Below, piece after piece: positions 20,576-31,335 of a DNA stretch of 64,000 bases. Made by a program: the position numbers and the translations under genes. Source of the stretch: Anolis sagrei (taxonomy: Eukaryota; Chordata; Lepidosauria; Squamata; Anolidae); contig NC_090021.1 in NCBI RefSeq assembly GCF_037176765.1, forward strand, positions 148,621,074 through 148,685,073, read 5' to 3'. The notes beneath the pieces were generated by a model that was not told where the DNA came from, searched no databases, and worked only from the letters and a program-made list of their open reading frames with translations. Position 1 is the first letter of the stretch. Every line of letters starts with the position of its first letter.

Positions 20576-23500
20576 GTAAGTATATTTTAGTTACTTAATA
20601 GCTGGTATACATGATTTTTAAAAAAGCTGTTCTATTTGTAACATTTTTGGTGTTTAAGAGACGCCTTAAAATGTCTTTAAAACATAGAGATCTCCATCAT
20701 GGTTAGGAGCACAGGTCTATGGCATGAAAAGGGGTAAATAAAACATTGCTTTTAAAAAAAAACCTGAGCACCCTTCTCTAGGAATTTCTGAGGGCCCTTC
20801 TACACTGTCCCTTTATCCCAGGATCTGATCCCAAATTATCTGTTTATCCCAGGTTATCTGGCAGTGGGGACACATATATTCCAGTTTAAAGCAGATAACC
20901 TGGAATCAGATCCTGGGAAGGGTTCTCAGTTTTCCGGCATGACTATGGTCAACTTGCGTGTAGAGCCGACCATAGAATCACATTAGAGGTCCTAGAGATT
21001 CTTTGAGATGTGTTGTTTTAAAACATCTCTAGGTCCCACAGCATTACTGGAAGAAGTTGGCCATAGTGTCACCTAGAGATTCCTAGAAGACCTAGAGATT
21101 CCTAGAGAGCACATTTTTTATCTCTTAGAAATTAAATCCACAAAAGTCAAAACTGGAAATATATTGTGTAAGTTTTAGGGGAAAGTGGCCAAATATCCAA
21201 GTCAATTCATGTCACATCTTTGTATGTTGAATATTGTGATGTGTTCAGAGACCCAACTGTATTGTAGTGGGATTAAAATGTGGTCAACCCTGACCTTTTT
21301 TGTTGAGGATGCTATTTCTTGTGTTCAAATAACACATTTTTGAACTATATATCATGTTTTGTTAACCTTTTCTTCAGATGAAACGCACGTCTATAACTCG
21401 ATGAAAAACTGCAGCCCTCATATGAAAGTTTACCGTAAAGAAGAAATTCCAGACCGATACCATTATCATCATAATCAGCGTATTCAACCCATAATTTTGG
21501 TGGCAGATGAAGGGTGGACGATTGTACAAAATGAGACTCTCCCAAGATGTAAGTGTTTTCCTTTTGTGTTCTTACAATTAGTCCAATGAGATAAAATCAC
21601 TCCCTTTCATGTGTAGGGAACAAAGTTGTGCTGGACAGGCAAATGATGCCAGTTGTAGCATTGAAGGCTTCTGGAAACGTTTCTTTTAAGCCATATTGAT
21701 TCTTGAAGAATAACAAAATCCATAGTATAGTAATATCTATTAGAAGTAACCAAATTGCTCCAGAAGGATGCAGATTTTTACCTGTGCTCTTTTATCAGAT
21801 CAGATGGCACTAAAATGTCTGTTTTTGTGGCATGGATTCTTCGGATAAGTTCAGTCTCACCACGGATTAATTAGAGGCAACAAAACTAATTAATCCGTGG
21901 TTGCTTTTTGGTTATATCTGCATTTTGCACTAGACAGAGTAAAAACCCTCTAATTTATTTGTTTACAGGATATTAATTTATCTCTAGGACTAAAAAGTAG
22001 TTTACAAAAATTAAAACAGATACAGCTAAACATTACATATGGTTGCTCTCCATTGTTTCACTGGGAATAAAATACACTTTCAAACACCTGTAAGGATTAA
22101 ATTCATGGGGCTCGATATTGTACATTTTAGGAAATGCTGTTTGACCTTCCATGGCTTGAGTAAAATAGTAACTACTGCAGCCATGCAAGTTAGAAGCTTA
22201 GAAGAAGTGAAGATAATGTAGGACCATTTGGTTTGGAAGATGATTAAGTTACAAGCAATACCAAGACTTATCTGGAACCAGTTATACAAATGGGATTGAG
22301 CTAAGAGAAATCGATTACATTTCTTTCTTAAGATGGTGCTGACAATTTGAGTATACCTAAGAAAACCAGAAGCTTTCCATTGGAGGACTGGAAGGGGATG
22401 TAAGCCCTCTGTGCCCTCACTTCCTGCTATGTGTTCCATGACTTCTCAAACAACTTCAGAAAACAACAAAGGCAATAGGAAAGCTGGGTGAACTTTGTCT
22501 TTTTGATCCAAGTCTATCCAAAGATTCTTTTATGAAAACCTTAAGTGAAAAACTTACTATGGAAAAAGCTGTGAGGGGAAGAGGGATTATTCATTGTTAG
22601 CCCAAGTTCTAACGTCTTTTCTCTTTGCATTAGTTGTACATCATTATAATAAAATATATACTTCAATATCTGCTGAGATGCTTTGGGATGTTAAATATGC
22701 AGTTTAACTACAAAGTGGTGATTGTCACTTTGCATCCCAAACTGGAGAAAAGACAGGATATGAATGAATATTGTTATTATTATTCCTACAGATACTGTTG
22801 TTATTGTTCACTTCAGTGCAGGCATGTAGCCGGGGGGGGGGGGGGGGGGGGCTCGAGGGGCTTCACCCCCCCCCCCCCCCCGAAATTCTCATGGTGGTTC
22901 GCGAAAAGGCCTTACTGGTGCATTATTTAAACTGTTATGTTTATTCATATCATGATCTGATCACCATACTCAATATATCCCATATGCATGGGGGTATTGG
23001 GGTAATGATACAAAAGGTTTGCTAGGCTAGACCCTCTTTCACTCAGACTCACCCCCCCCCCCCCGAAACGAAATCCTGGCTACGGGCCTGCTTCAGTGGC
23101 CCACTAAGGTAAAGCAGGGGGGAAATGGAGAACAGCATCAGGATTTCTTGTTTAATGAGACAAACATTTTAATATGTCAACAGAGTTCATTGTTTTGGTT
23201 TTGTTAGGCTACACATATTCTATGATGAAAGCATTTATCAGGCAGGGCAACTGAAAGATTGAGGCCCCTCCCAGTGCAATGTAAAATCCAGGTTATCTGC
23301 TTTGAACTAGATTATATGGCAGTGTAGACACACAATCTACTTTAAAGCAGAAAATATGGATTTCCTGCTTTGATAATCTGGTAGTGTAGAAGAGGCCGAG
23401 AAGCTAGAAGCTTTGAGAGAGTATTAGAGCAACATCTAAGCTAGAAGGACAGGTAATCGGCATTCTGCCTGTATCTCCATGCTCAACAGGAAAGAGTGCC

Positions 23501-25550
23501 TTCTCATTTGTATTTTTGACCAAAAGTAGCTGAAAAGGGGGGGAGGGGGAGGGGTTTAGGGGCTCAGGGAAGAGCAACTTTATTCTGTCGCTCCCTCCAA
23601 ATTCCATTCAAAAATGTCAATTTTACTCTCCGTTTCTTAATTTCTTCTGCACCAAAATTTTGTCTTGAAAGTTTTTATTGTCACAGCGATAATGTAAATT
23701 AAAATAGTGTCTCTGTGCTTGGCTGTATTGATAAAGGGTTGCATTATTCATGCAAACTCTGTTGTACTTCGTTTGGCCCTTTCAGTAATATGATACTAAC
23801 CCATTGTTCTCACCAATGAATGATACCGTATTCTACTGTTGACAACAGATTATACGTCCATCTTTTTGCCCTCTGCAGTATTGTGTGAGAAAATAGCAAG
23901 TTAAGTGAAAAATTTCCTATGCATTTTTTCACACTAAAGGATTTAGATTTCTTGATTTATGTTTATATTATTTCGTCCAATTTCTTTGGCTCAAAGTTTC
24001 TGCGGTTCTCCTTTCTAGAAGTCCAAGGGCCTGCACTGCTGTTTTTATGAGAAATCATGTGCATCAGGTTTCCTGGCTCACTTCACTAGAAGTGCTGCAG
24101 TTTGTGCTGCATCTAGCAGATCTATGCCCTTGTTTGAGATTTGCTGGTAGAGCTGCAACCTCAACTTCAGTGTCTCCTTCTGTTCAGCAGTACAAGATTA
24201 AAGTATGTGCTTTGGCTGAAGCTTCTTTCACTTGAGATATGTGTACAAAAGATAGTTTCTTCTTAGTGAAAATTAGTCCACCTGTCTCGGTTGCATGAAA
24301 AAGGATAGTTGGACAACCATGAGGTATGTGTCTGCAATGACTGGAACAACTCAATCTTGGGATATTAAAAGGTGATCAACATGGAGAAGTAAAGTGCTAA
24401 ATATGCTCAGGAGGGAAAAATTACTTTCCATTAAAGATTAACTGTTTTTCTCACTCAGGGGAAACTAGGTATCCAGGTAACTTAAGTCACTGACATAAGA
24501 TAGAAGATTCAGTGGTAGCTATCATTCTTTTTGCTTGTTTCTAGTTCTAGAACTTCTTTAAAATATATTTTGCACAGATTATGTTTTTCTATCATTCTCA
24601 ACTGGAAAGGCATCCTGTTTGATTTAAATACTAAGGTCCTGTCTTCTGAAACAGTAGGATGAGCTAACCCCTTACTAGCCTACTACCCCCTTCCCCACCA
24701 CACATACACACACACACCCATTACTCTCCTCCAGGAAGACATACAGGACTGATCCAGTTTTTATAGAAATGCTACTGACATTATCTTACTGTGGTTAACA
24801 TTCCTCACTGCAGCCGAGTCAAAAAGTACAATGATTTTCTTTATTTAAAGCATGTGGTACCATTCATCCTTTACAGAAGTAATGATAAATTTGCAGCATA
24901 TAATTTCAGCCTGTGGAGTAAGAACGTTTTGCCTTTTCTCTCCTTAAATAACAAACAGATTTTATTATTAAAGAGATATGGTGAAAAAATTAAGGCTATA
25001 CATTTCATTTGCAATTTAAGAGCTTAATAGTTACTCATATTTGCTGTGCGGTGAGAAGCAAGCTTATGGAGAAGCTTAAGAAACTGTAGCTTTCTATTTT
25101 ACTGTACAGCCTATGATGGAGAAATTTATTTATGAAACATTTCTAGCACATTTGCAATGCTTGGGTTCTTTTTATTTCCTTCCAGTGGGAGACCATGGCT
25201 ATGACGATACCCTCTCGAGTATGCATCCATTTCTGGCAGCGCATGGACCCGCTTTTCGCAAAGGTTACAAACAAAAGACAATGTGTACAGTTGATATTTA
25301 TCCAATGATGTGTCACATCTTAGGTCTGACACCTCAGCCCAATAATGGCACCTTGAGCCATGCCAAGTGCCTGTTAGCAGATCAGTGGTGCATAGATGTC
25401 CCTGAAGCCATTGGCATAGTTATTGGTGTCTTTATGGTGCTAACTACTCTGACGTGCCTGATAATCATCATGAAAAACAGAACACCTTCTCTGCGTCCGT
25501 TCTCACGACTTCAGCTTCAAGATGATGACGACGATCCATTAATTGGATAA
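19768..25550 (+). CDS. ENPP4: ENPP4, ectonucleotide pyrophosphatase/phosphodiesterase 4 (three coding exons)
   Basis: Coding exons are 19768-20575, 21378-21548 and 25186-25550, all GT-AG, phases 1 and 1, giving 1344 bases and 447 residues (human has 453). NPP4 is a zinc-dependent type I membrane ecto-enzyme that cleaves dinucleotide polyphosphates such as Ap3A; on human endothelium it promotes platelet aggregation. Residues 1-19 form a signal peptide ([15 protein letters not shown]). The metal and catalytic residues are all present: D29 ([10 protein letters not shown]), nucleophile T65 (TKTFPNHYS), D184 and H188 ([11 protein letters not shown]), D232 and H233 (TSDHGM), H330 (GDHGYD). A membrane helix spans 401-422, and the cytoplasmic tail ends DDDDDPLIG. 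The ATG at 19768 is chosen because it starts the signal peptide; an in-frame ATG at 19702 lies before the splice acceptor and is intronic. CLIC5 is upstream head to head, CYP39A1 downstream tail to tail. Confidence 0.97.
20785..20920. mobile_element. Family C MITE in ENPP4 intron
   Basis: Starts gggcccttctacactgtc, has paired inner segments (ggttatctggcagtgggga, tttaaagcagataacctgg) and ends gggaagggttctc. A second, separate decayed palindrome with repeated cctagagattc follows to about 21115. Confidence 0.6.
21378..21548 (+). CDS. ENPP4: ENPP4 coding exon 2
   Basis: Follows acceptor tcttcag and ends before GTAAGT. It encodes [18 protein letters not shown] and [17 protein letters not shown], matching human KNCSPHMNVY and [13 protein letters not shown]. 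Confidence 0.96.
21859..21901. repeat. Short perfect hairpin in ENPP4 intron
   Basis: The 15-bp arms accacggattaatta and taattaatccgtggt pair exactly around a 13-base loop. Confidence 0.8.
22819..23090. mobile_element. hAT MITE with G and C homopolymer runs, copy 2
   Basis: Same family as 15332-15627; flanked by cttcagtg at 22811-22818 and 23091-23098. It starts caggcatgtagccggggg and ends ggctacgggcctg. It lies in the last ENPP4 intron. Confidence 0.88.
23262..23398. mobile_element. Family C MITE in ENPP4 intron
   Basis: Starts gaggcccctcccagtgcaa, with ggttatctgctttgaacta and ctttaaagcagaaaatatg as inner inverted segments, and ends tgtagaagaggccga. Confidence 0.6.
25186..25550 (+). CDS. 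ENPP4: ENPP4 coding exon 3 with stop
   Basis: Follows acceptor ccttccag. It completes LGDHGYD with H330, then [11 protein letters not shown], the membrane helix and the acidic PLIG tail; stop TAA at 25548-25550. Confidence 0.96.
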
Positions 25551-27722
25551 CTTATATTGACTTTAGTCTCGAACACTGGGATGATCATTTCATCTACACT
25601 GGATAACTTATGATAGATGCACTTTAATAATCGACCCAAATACTGCATTAGAACATTGTCATTATGAAATAAAGATGTTAAATAGAACATGCTCTCCCAA
25701 TATTAAAAAGCTAAACCTTCAGTTAATAAAGTGGCAAGATTAAGATTTCTGAATATTAGTAAATGCTGCTGATTGTCCACAAGTAACTATTTATGTATAT
25801 ACAAAAATTCTGAAAATTAAAAGTCAACACAGGTTCACCTTATGTTAAAGATTGTTGTTTCTTTGCAAGGAGACATAAGAAATAGCTGGCCCAAGGGGTG
25901 ATCTATCTAAATTAGGCTATTAGAAGCAAAATTGCATAGCTCTTAGAAGTGGCATAATTGATTTCTCCAACTATAGTTTAAATCATCTTATTGGAAAATG
26001 TTATGAATGTGGAGGAATTGTAACCTCTAACAGTACTAAGAGCTTTCCCTTAAAGCTGTATATTTAATGAGCTGCTATCTGTGTGCTTTCTTCCATAATT
26101 CCTAGCTTCAAACAACTTAAATGTTTCCTACTCGTTGTAATTTCTTTAAGAGATCTGTGTCCTGCAGAAGGATGCAGTGTTTAATGAATGTGCTTGTTAA
26201 AACGTGTAGAGTAGAATGGGAATCACAGTTTTCCAGATGTTAGACTATCAAATCCAACATAGCCAGCAGTGAGAAATGTTGGAAGCTGCAGTTTAACAAC
26301 ATCGAGAAAATCATGATTCACAGCAATGATGCATTTTAATACTGTTACCCCATAGTCCTGTAAACATCCTTGGATTAGGTTCGATTTTGCATATGTTTCA
26401 GTAAGTACGTATTGTGAGGGCATTTAAATGTTACTCCTGCTTTATTGATAATAAGCACAGGCAACTTTTTCAGTAGGAGTTATACTGAATAGACATTTAA
26501 ATCAACTATGACATTTCTGTGTTTTTGTTAAAGATTGTATTATATGTCCATACACTAGCTTTTTGTGACATTTCAGAACTGTGTGAGAAAAAACCTGTAA
26601 TGTATACTAAGTTCTTTCTGCCATGTCTATTAATTAGATTTCCTTTACACTAGGCCATGCATTACTCATAAAACAAGGCATATTTTTAAAGCAGTGTCTA
26701 TTCAAGTTTTTATTCTTGGCCATGCTCTGTGGACTTTAAAAAAAACTGCTGTAAAAACTTGAAAATGACAGTAGTGGTAAATAGATGTTGGCAAGATCCA
26801 AAATGGAGCAAGTAAAGGTTGTCTGCTTAGATTTAGGGCTGCTAGTTAGGCGCAGACTGCCCAAAGTCATGCTTCCCAAGAAAAAAGTGGCACAAGGAAG
26901 TGTCTGCCCCTTACATCTGTGTAGTCAGAAACATTGTCCATTTGTGCATATGGCACAGGTTCCTTCCAGATAGATTAAAGCAGCATATCTTAATGTGATG
27001 GTATGGCACAGCGGAAGCTTTGACTTTCAACTCTGTATATTCTATTTACAAACCAAAGTAGAAGCGCTTACATTTTGGAGAATCAAGAAAAATGGTTTAA
27101 TTTCTTGTACATACATGAAAGCCTTAAAACTGCTTTCAGAACTGGCAGATGACTATTTTAGTAGATTAGACAATAAGCATGAACTTGACTGTCATTATAA
27201 ACTTCTAAATTGTTTCATTTTTTATTTTTGTTATGTGAATAGATGATACAGATATCTGTTCTACAAAGGTTGGTGATACTTCAGTAGTTTAAGATTTTCA
27301 CTCCTGTAATAAATTTATTGATATAGCAGGGTCCACTAAACAAAATTCAAATGTGCATAACCTTTTACATTAATAGTTGCACTCATTACTGGGTTTTATG
27401 TAGCAAACAATTTTCAGAATAAAATAACTTGAGATAATATCAGTTACACTCCTTACATTATTCTTCATTGTTGTGCACAGCGAAAGGACCCTGGCTATTC
27501 ATTGAGGGCTACCTGGATTGTACATCTAACCCATAAGGAAAGATTAGAAATAATGATAGGTTAGAAACTCAGGGAAAAGAGATCCCAATGATAAGTTGTG
27601 TGTGGAATTATTTATTCAAAGGAGCAGTGCCTTTTACAGGATATTTATATTTGTATGAGTTGGGTTTTTATGGAAATGGTTTTCTCGATTTTCAACTTTA
27701 TGAAATAAAAGACGCAATTTGT
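25551..27722 (+). other. ENPP4: Probable ENPP4 3' UTR with several poly(A) signals
   Basis: This AT-rich stretch follows the stop codon and shows no recognisable transposon, unlike the surroundings. AATAAA occurs at 25668-25673, 25725-25730 and 27704-27709; the last, in tatgaaataaaagac, is a likely distal end. A long 3' UTR is usual for ENPP4. Which site is used cannot be read from sequence. Confidence 0.5.
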
Positions 27723-28556
27723 ATGTTGGTATCATGTCTTCTACTTTGATATTTTTAGGTTTCAATATTCAGGATTTGTCCTTTTCAATATACCGTCGGC
27801 CATCCTCTCTCCCCAATTTGTACTTAACACTGAATAATAAAAAGGATTGGCATGCTTCCTTTTGGCATGTAATTCTAAATACAGTAATAGCAAACCTTCA
27901 TTCCTGATCTCCTTCTCCCTGTGGATTTCAGCAGTTGATGGTGTGTAGGAATAATGTACCCAAAGGGGAAATACAGTGTGGCAGAGTCATTTAATTATGT
28001 TTCACAAGAAGAAAGTAGTTTCCAGTTATTTAAATGATTTTAATTGCACCTCTTAAAGCAAGTAACACTTGCAGAAAAAAATCAGACAAAATCTAAAAGA
28101 TAAAATACATAAAAATAAAGAGAACTTCCAAAAACAGAAGACTCTGGTTAAGTTAAAAGGAGTGGGGAAAAAGGTTGGGCAGCATATGTGGCTCCAGATA
28201 ATATTTTTAAGGGCTCCTGTTCCAAAAATGAATTCCTTGCTAACAGTGTCTGCATACCCTCTAACCCAGCTCTGGTGCAAATCGGAATCAGATGATTGAG
28301 CAACACAATTGTTCCAATTTCCCTCCTATTTCCTCCACCTCCCACACTTTGGAATCAGTCCTATCAAAGGGACTGGAGGGGGATGTCCAGTTCCTCAGGC
28401 AGCCCTGTTTTGTCCCCTACTTCTGGAAAGCGGGTGCAATCTGAAGTGGGAAAACAATTATTGCTGCTTCCAAAACAATTGACTCATGAAAGAGGGAAGG
28501 GGAGCTGCAAAGACTAAAATTTTGAACATCTACGTATTTGGTTGAAGTCATTAGAC

Positions 28557-28689
28557 CAGGCATGGGCAAACCAGCTATCCAGGTATTTTGGACTTCAATT
28601 CCTAGATATCCCAGCCAGTTTACTGACTGTTAGGAATTGTGGGGGTTGAAGTCCAAAACAGCAGGAGGAAAGAAATTTGCCCATACCTG
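28557..28689. mobile_element. Palindromic hAT MITE
   Basis: Inverted ends caggcatgggcaaacc and ttgcccatacctg with inner arms tcaattcctagatatccca and taggaattgtgggggttga. Flanks cattagac (28549-28556) and cattagat (28690-28697) are an 8-bp duplication with one change. Confidence 0.8.
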
Positions 28690-31002
28690 CATTAGATCCA
28701 CAAAGGTTCCTGCAAAAATCCCAAGTTTTAATTGGGCGGCAGAATTAAACTAACAATTGGGCCATATGAAACTGGCCCTTTCTTCAATATTCTCAGATAA
28801 GAGCATCGCTAACACATACCCCTTCACATACTCTTTCAGCTTCCTAAGTCCTATACTTTTTGGGCTTTCAGTGTCATTCCTGAACCATGAGCCTGCATAT
28901 GTACTGGGATTCAGCTTCGGTTTCTTAAACCTCATCCATCTCATTCCTACATCCAGGCACCATTTAAACATGTGAACAACTTCTGCTGGGAGACAACAGC
29001 TGTCCTCCTACTCATGGCCACCTCCAACAGCTTCATATAGATATTAAGCAATCCTGGTGGTTATTGTGCCCTGTATACCTCATAGTTGCAATGTCCAAGA
29101 CACAAACACACAGCGCACTTCTGTGGAATCAACCAGTTAGCCGTAACCAAATGTGAGAAGAACCAAAGTACTTCTCATGACTCTTGACAAAACAGCTTTC
29201 CTCAATAAATATATCAATATAAAGAACCTATTCATTACTCTAAACCATAAAATTGGCTGTTAAAACTTTAAACAAACAGGAACAGTAGTTCAAGTTATTT
29301 ATTAAAATCCCTGAGGATATGATTGAATTAGTTATGGTTTCTGCGCATAAATGACATTTAAATGCCATTTCTCTGAATATAATGAATAGCTTTATGTGTG
29401 CAGCTTTATCTAAATGAACATTTAAATAGTACAAAGAACCTAGCTTTTTTATTTCATAGCCATGCTGTTTCCATAGAACTTCTCCCCATGTAAAACATAC
29501 ATGAGAAGTTTTACATGTTTTTGTAGAGAATATTTCAATCACATTTCCATATTCGGAACAGCTCCCATAAATTTTAAAATTGTAATTATTCTTAGCACAA
29601 TGCTTTTAAAAACACACACACACAACATACATAAGAAATTTAATGGGAAATGAATGTTCCTATCTGGTACAATTCAGAATTGTGCATTTGTTTAGCTGTT
29701 AATCCATACTTTGCATGTGACCTTGTGTAATCTAAGTCTGATTCATTTGACTGCCAATTTGCCTTCAGTGAAAACCTTTCTGATTCTACATGTGTTCATC
29801 TGGTAGGAGGGGTACCAAAGGGGAGAGAAATTGCAAATATGGTGAATTCAAAAACTCAGCAGCATAATTTTATTTACTACTGATTTTGTTGAACACACTC
29901 TGTGTTTATTGCAGACATTACCACAGTGCTCAAAACAGTTTCTCCTTGATTAAGGCAATAGACATGATATCATGCTTTTCCTTATTCTACAATAAAGTGT
30001 ATTTGTTTTCATGAGAAGCTTCTGTTGTCCCTAAAATTAGTAAAAGACTGCACATCACAAACACTACCACACCATGGCTTGAAAGTGGTGGCTCCACATA
30101 GACAATATCAATTTCTTAGATCTCCAGTATATTAGCCTTTATTGTAGCTCAAAGCCTTTTCATGTACACTTGTTCTTAATCTACTCATTCTCAATTAATT
30201 GGCTTTGGAGACAAGTGATGTACATACCTCATTACTGAAAAAGAGCTGGGTCAACAAACTACAGATGCATGGAAACAAACAGCCACTTGTCTGGGTATGT
30301 TTTGTCCCAAGAGGGAATTTCCATCATGATCTCTTGTCCTATGTGTAATTATAAGTGTGTTCTCTATAGATCTGTAACAAACTGATCAGACCTGATTTTT
30401 CTGTTTGATGGTTTGTCATAAATATCTTCTCAGTGTTTGTTCTCAGTTTCTTGTTGTCTAGTGCAATGTTACTTTATGAGTCCCAATCCCAATGAGGAAA
30501 ATTTGGCAACAGTGAAAGGTTTCTGAATACTACCACCCAGTGGCCATTTTAGACATTTACACGAATCTGTTTGAAAAGGTGTGCATTGCTTACAGTAGAC
30601 TGCAGAAAATGCTTCAGCAGTGCTTCATAAAAAGGAAACTCAGCTTGTTTCGCAAGTCCTGCAAATGCTGAATTATGATCTATTTATGTTTGATTTTTAT
30701 ATGCCTATATACCTGAGGTCATGTAAAAATTTCTCAGGTAGAAAGGGATCAGAAGTGGAAAAAAATTAAGAAGCCTTGGTCTACAAGGTTTCCTGTTGCC
30801 CATACACCTCTTTTTCATCTCACTCCACGGCTCATTCTGCCATTCTTTAGCTCCCTTTTTAGTTACTGTTATTGTTCCACAACAAAGTTAAGGGGTTTTT
30901 TTTACCACAGTGGTTGGATGCGAGTTCACCGATTGGATATATCTACAGCAAATCCATCAGATGCTGATGCCAGATGAGGGTAAGCCAGTTGAAAATCAGA
31001 AA
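28690..31002. other. Unique sequence between ENPP4 and CYP39A1
   Basis: AT-rich, no exon or complete repeat seen on either strand apart from a short (ca)n near 29610. Searched for fragments of ENPP5 or RCAN2 by eye; none recognised. Confidence 0.5.
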
Positions 31003-31085
31003 ACATTTATTTATTTACTTACTATATTTATAAATCACCCTTCTCACCCCGAAGGGGATTCAGGGCGGCTTACAAACTACAGCAA
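31003..31085 (-). repeat. L2 3' tail near the CYP39A1 end
   Basis: The plus strand reads tttatttatttacttactat then cttctcaccccgaaggggat and gggcggcttacaaac, an L2 3' end in minus orientation. On the CYP39A1 strand it supplies AATAAATAAA about 250 bp past the stop codon. Confidence 0.7.
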
Positions 31086-31263
31086 AAATTCAATGCCTGA
31101 TCATGCACATAACATTAGCATTATCTAAAAAGGCATTTGTTGTACAATATACTCGAAGTTCTATTTTCAAATCTGGGAACTATTTGCAAACAAAACGTAG
31201 CACAGGGGATCAATGACTTTTCACTTTTGTAGCACTAGTAAGGAACTGGATTGGGCATCATGC

Positions 31264-31335
31264 TTATGTTCTCAATTTATAATGAATTCTGCATGGTCCC
31301 TCGGGTTGTTGTGTGCCCACCAAGTGGAGAGGGCT
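31264..31335 (-). CDS. CYP39A1: CYP39A1 exon 12 with stop
   Basis: After acceptor tttgcag, encodes SPLHLVGTQQPEGPCRIHYK then LRT and TAA (31264-31266). Human ends SYLHLVGVQQPEGQCRIEYK then QRI, so the match fixes this exon despite its small size. Confidence 0.94.
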   Translation of the reverse strand, partial: SPLHLVGTQQPEGPCRIHYKLRT

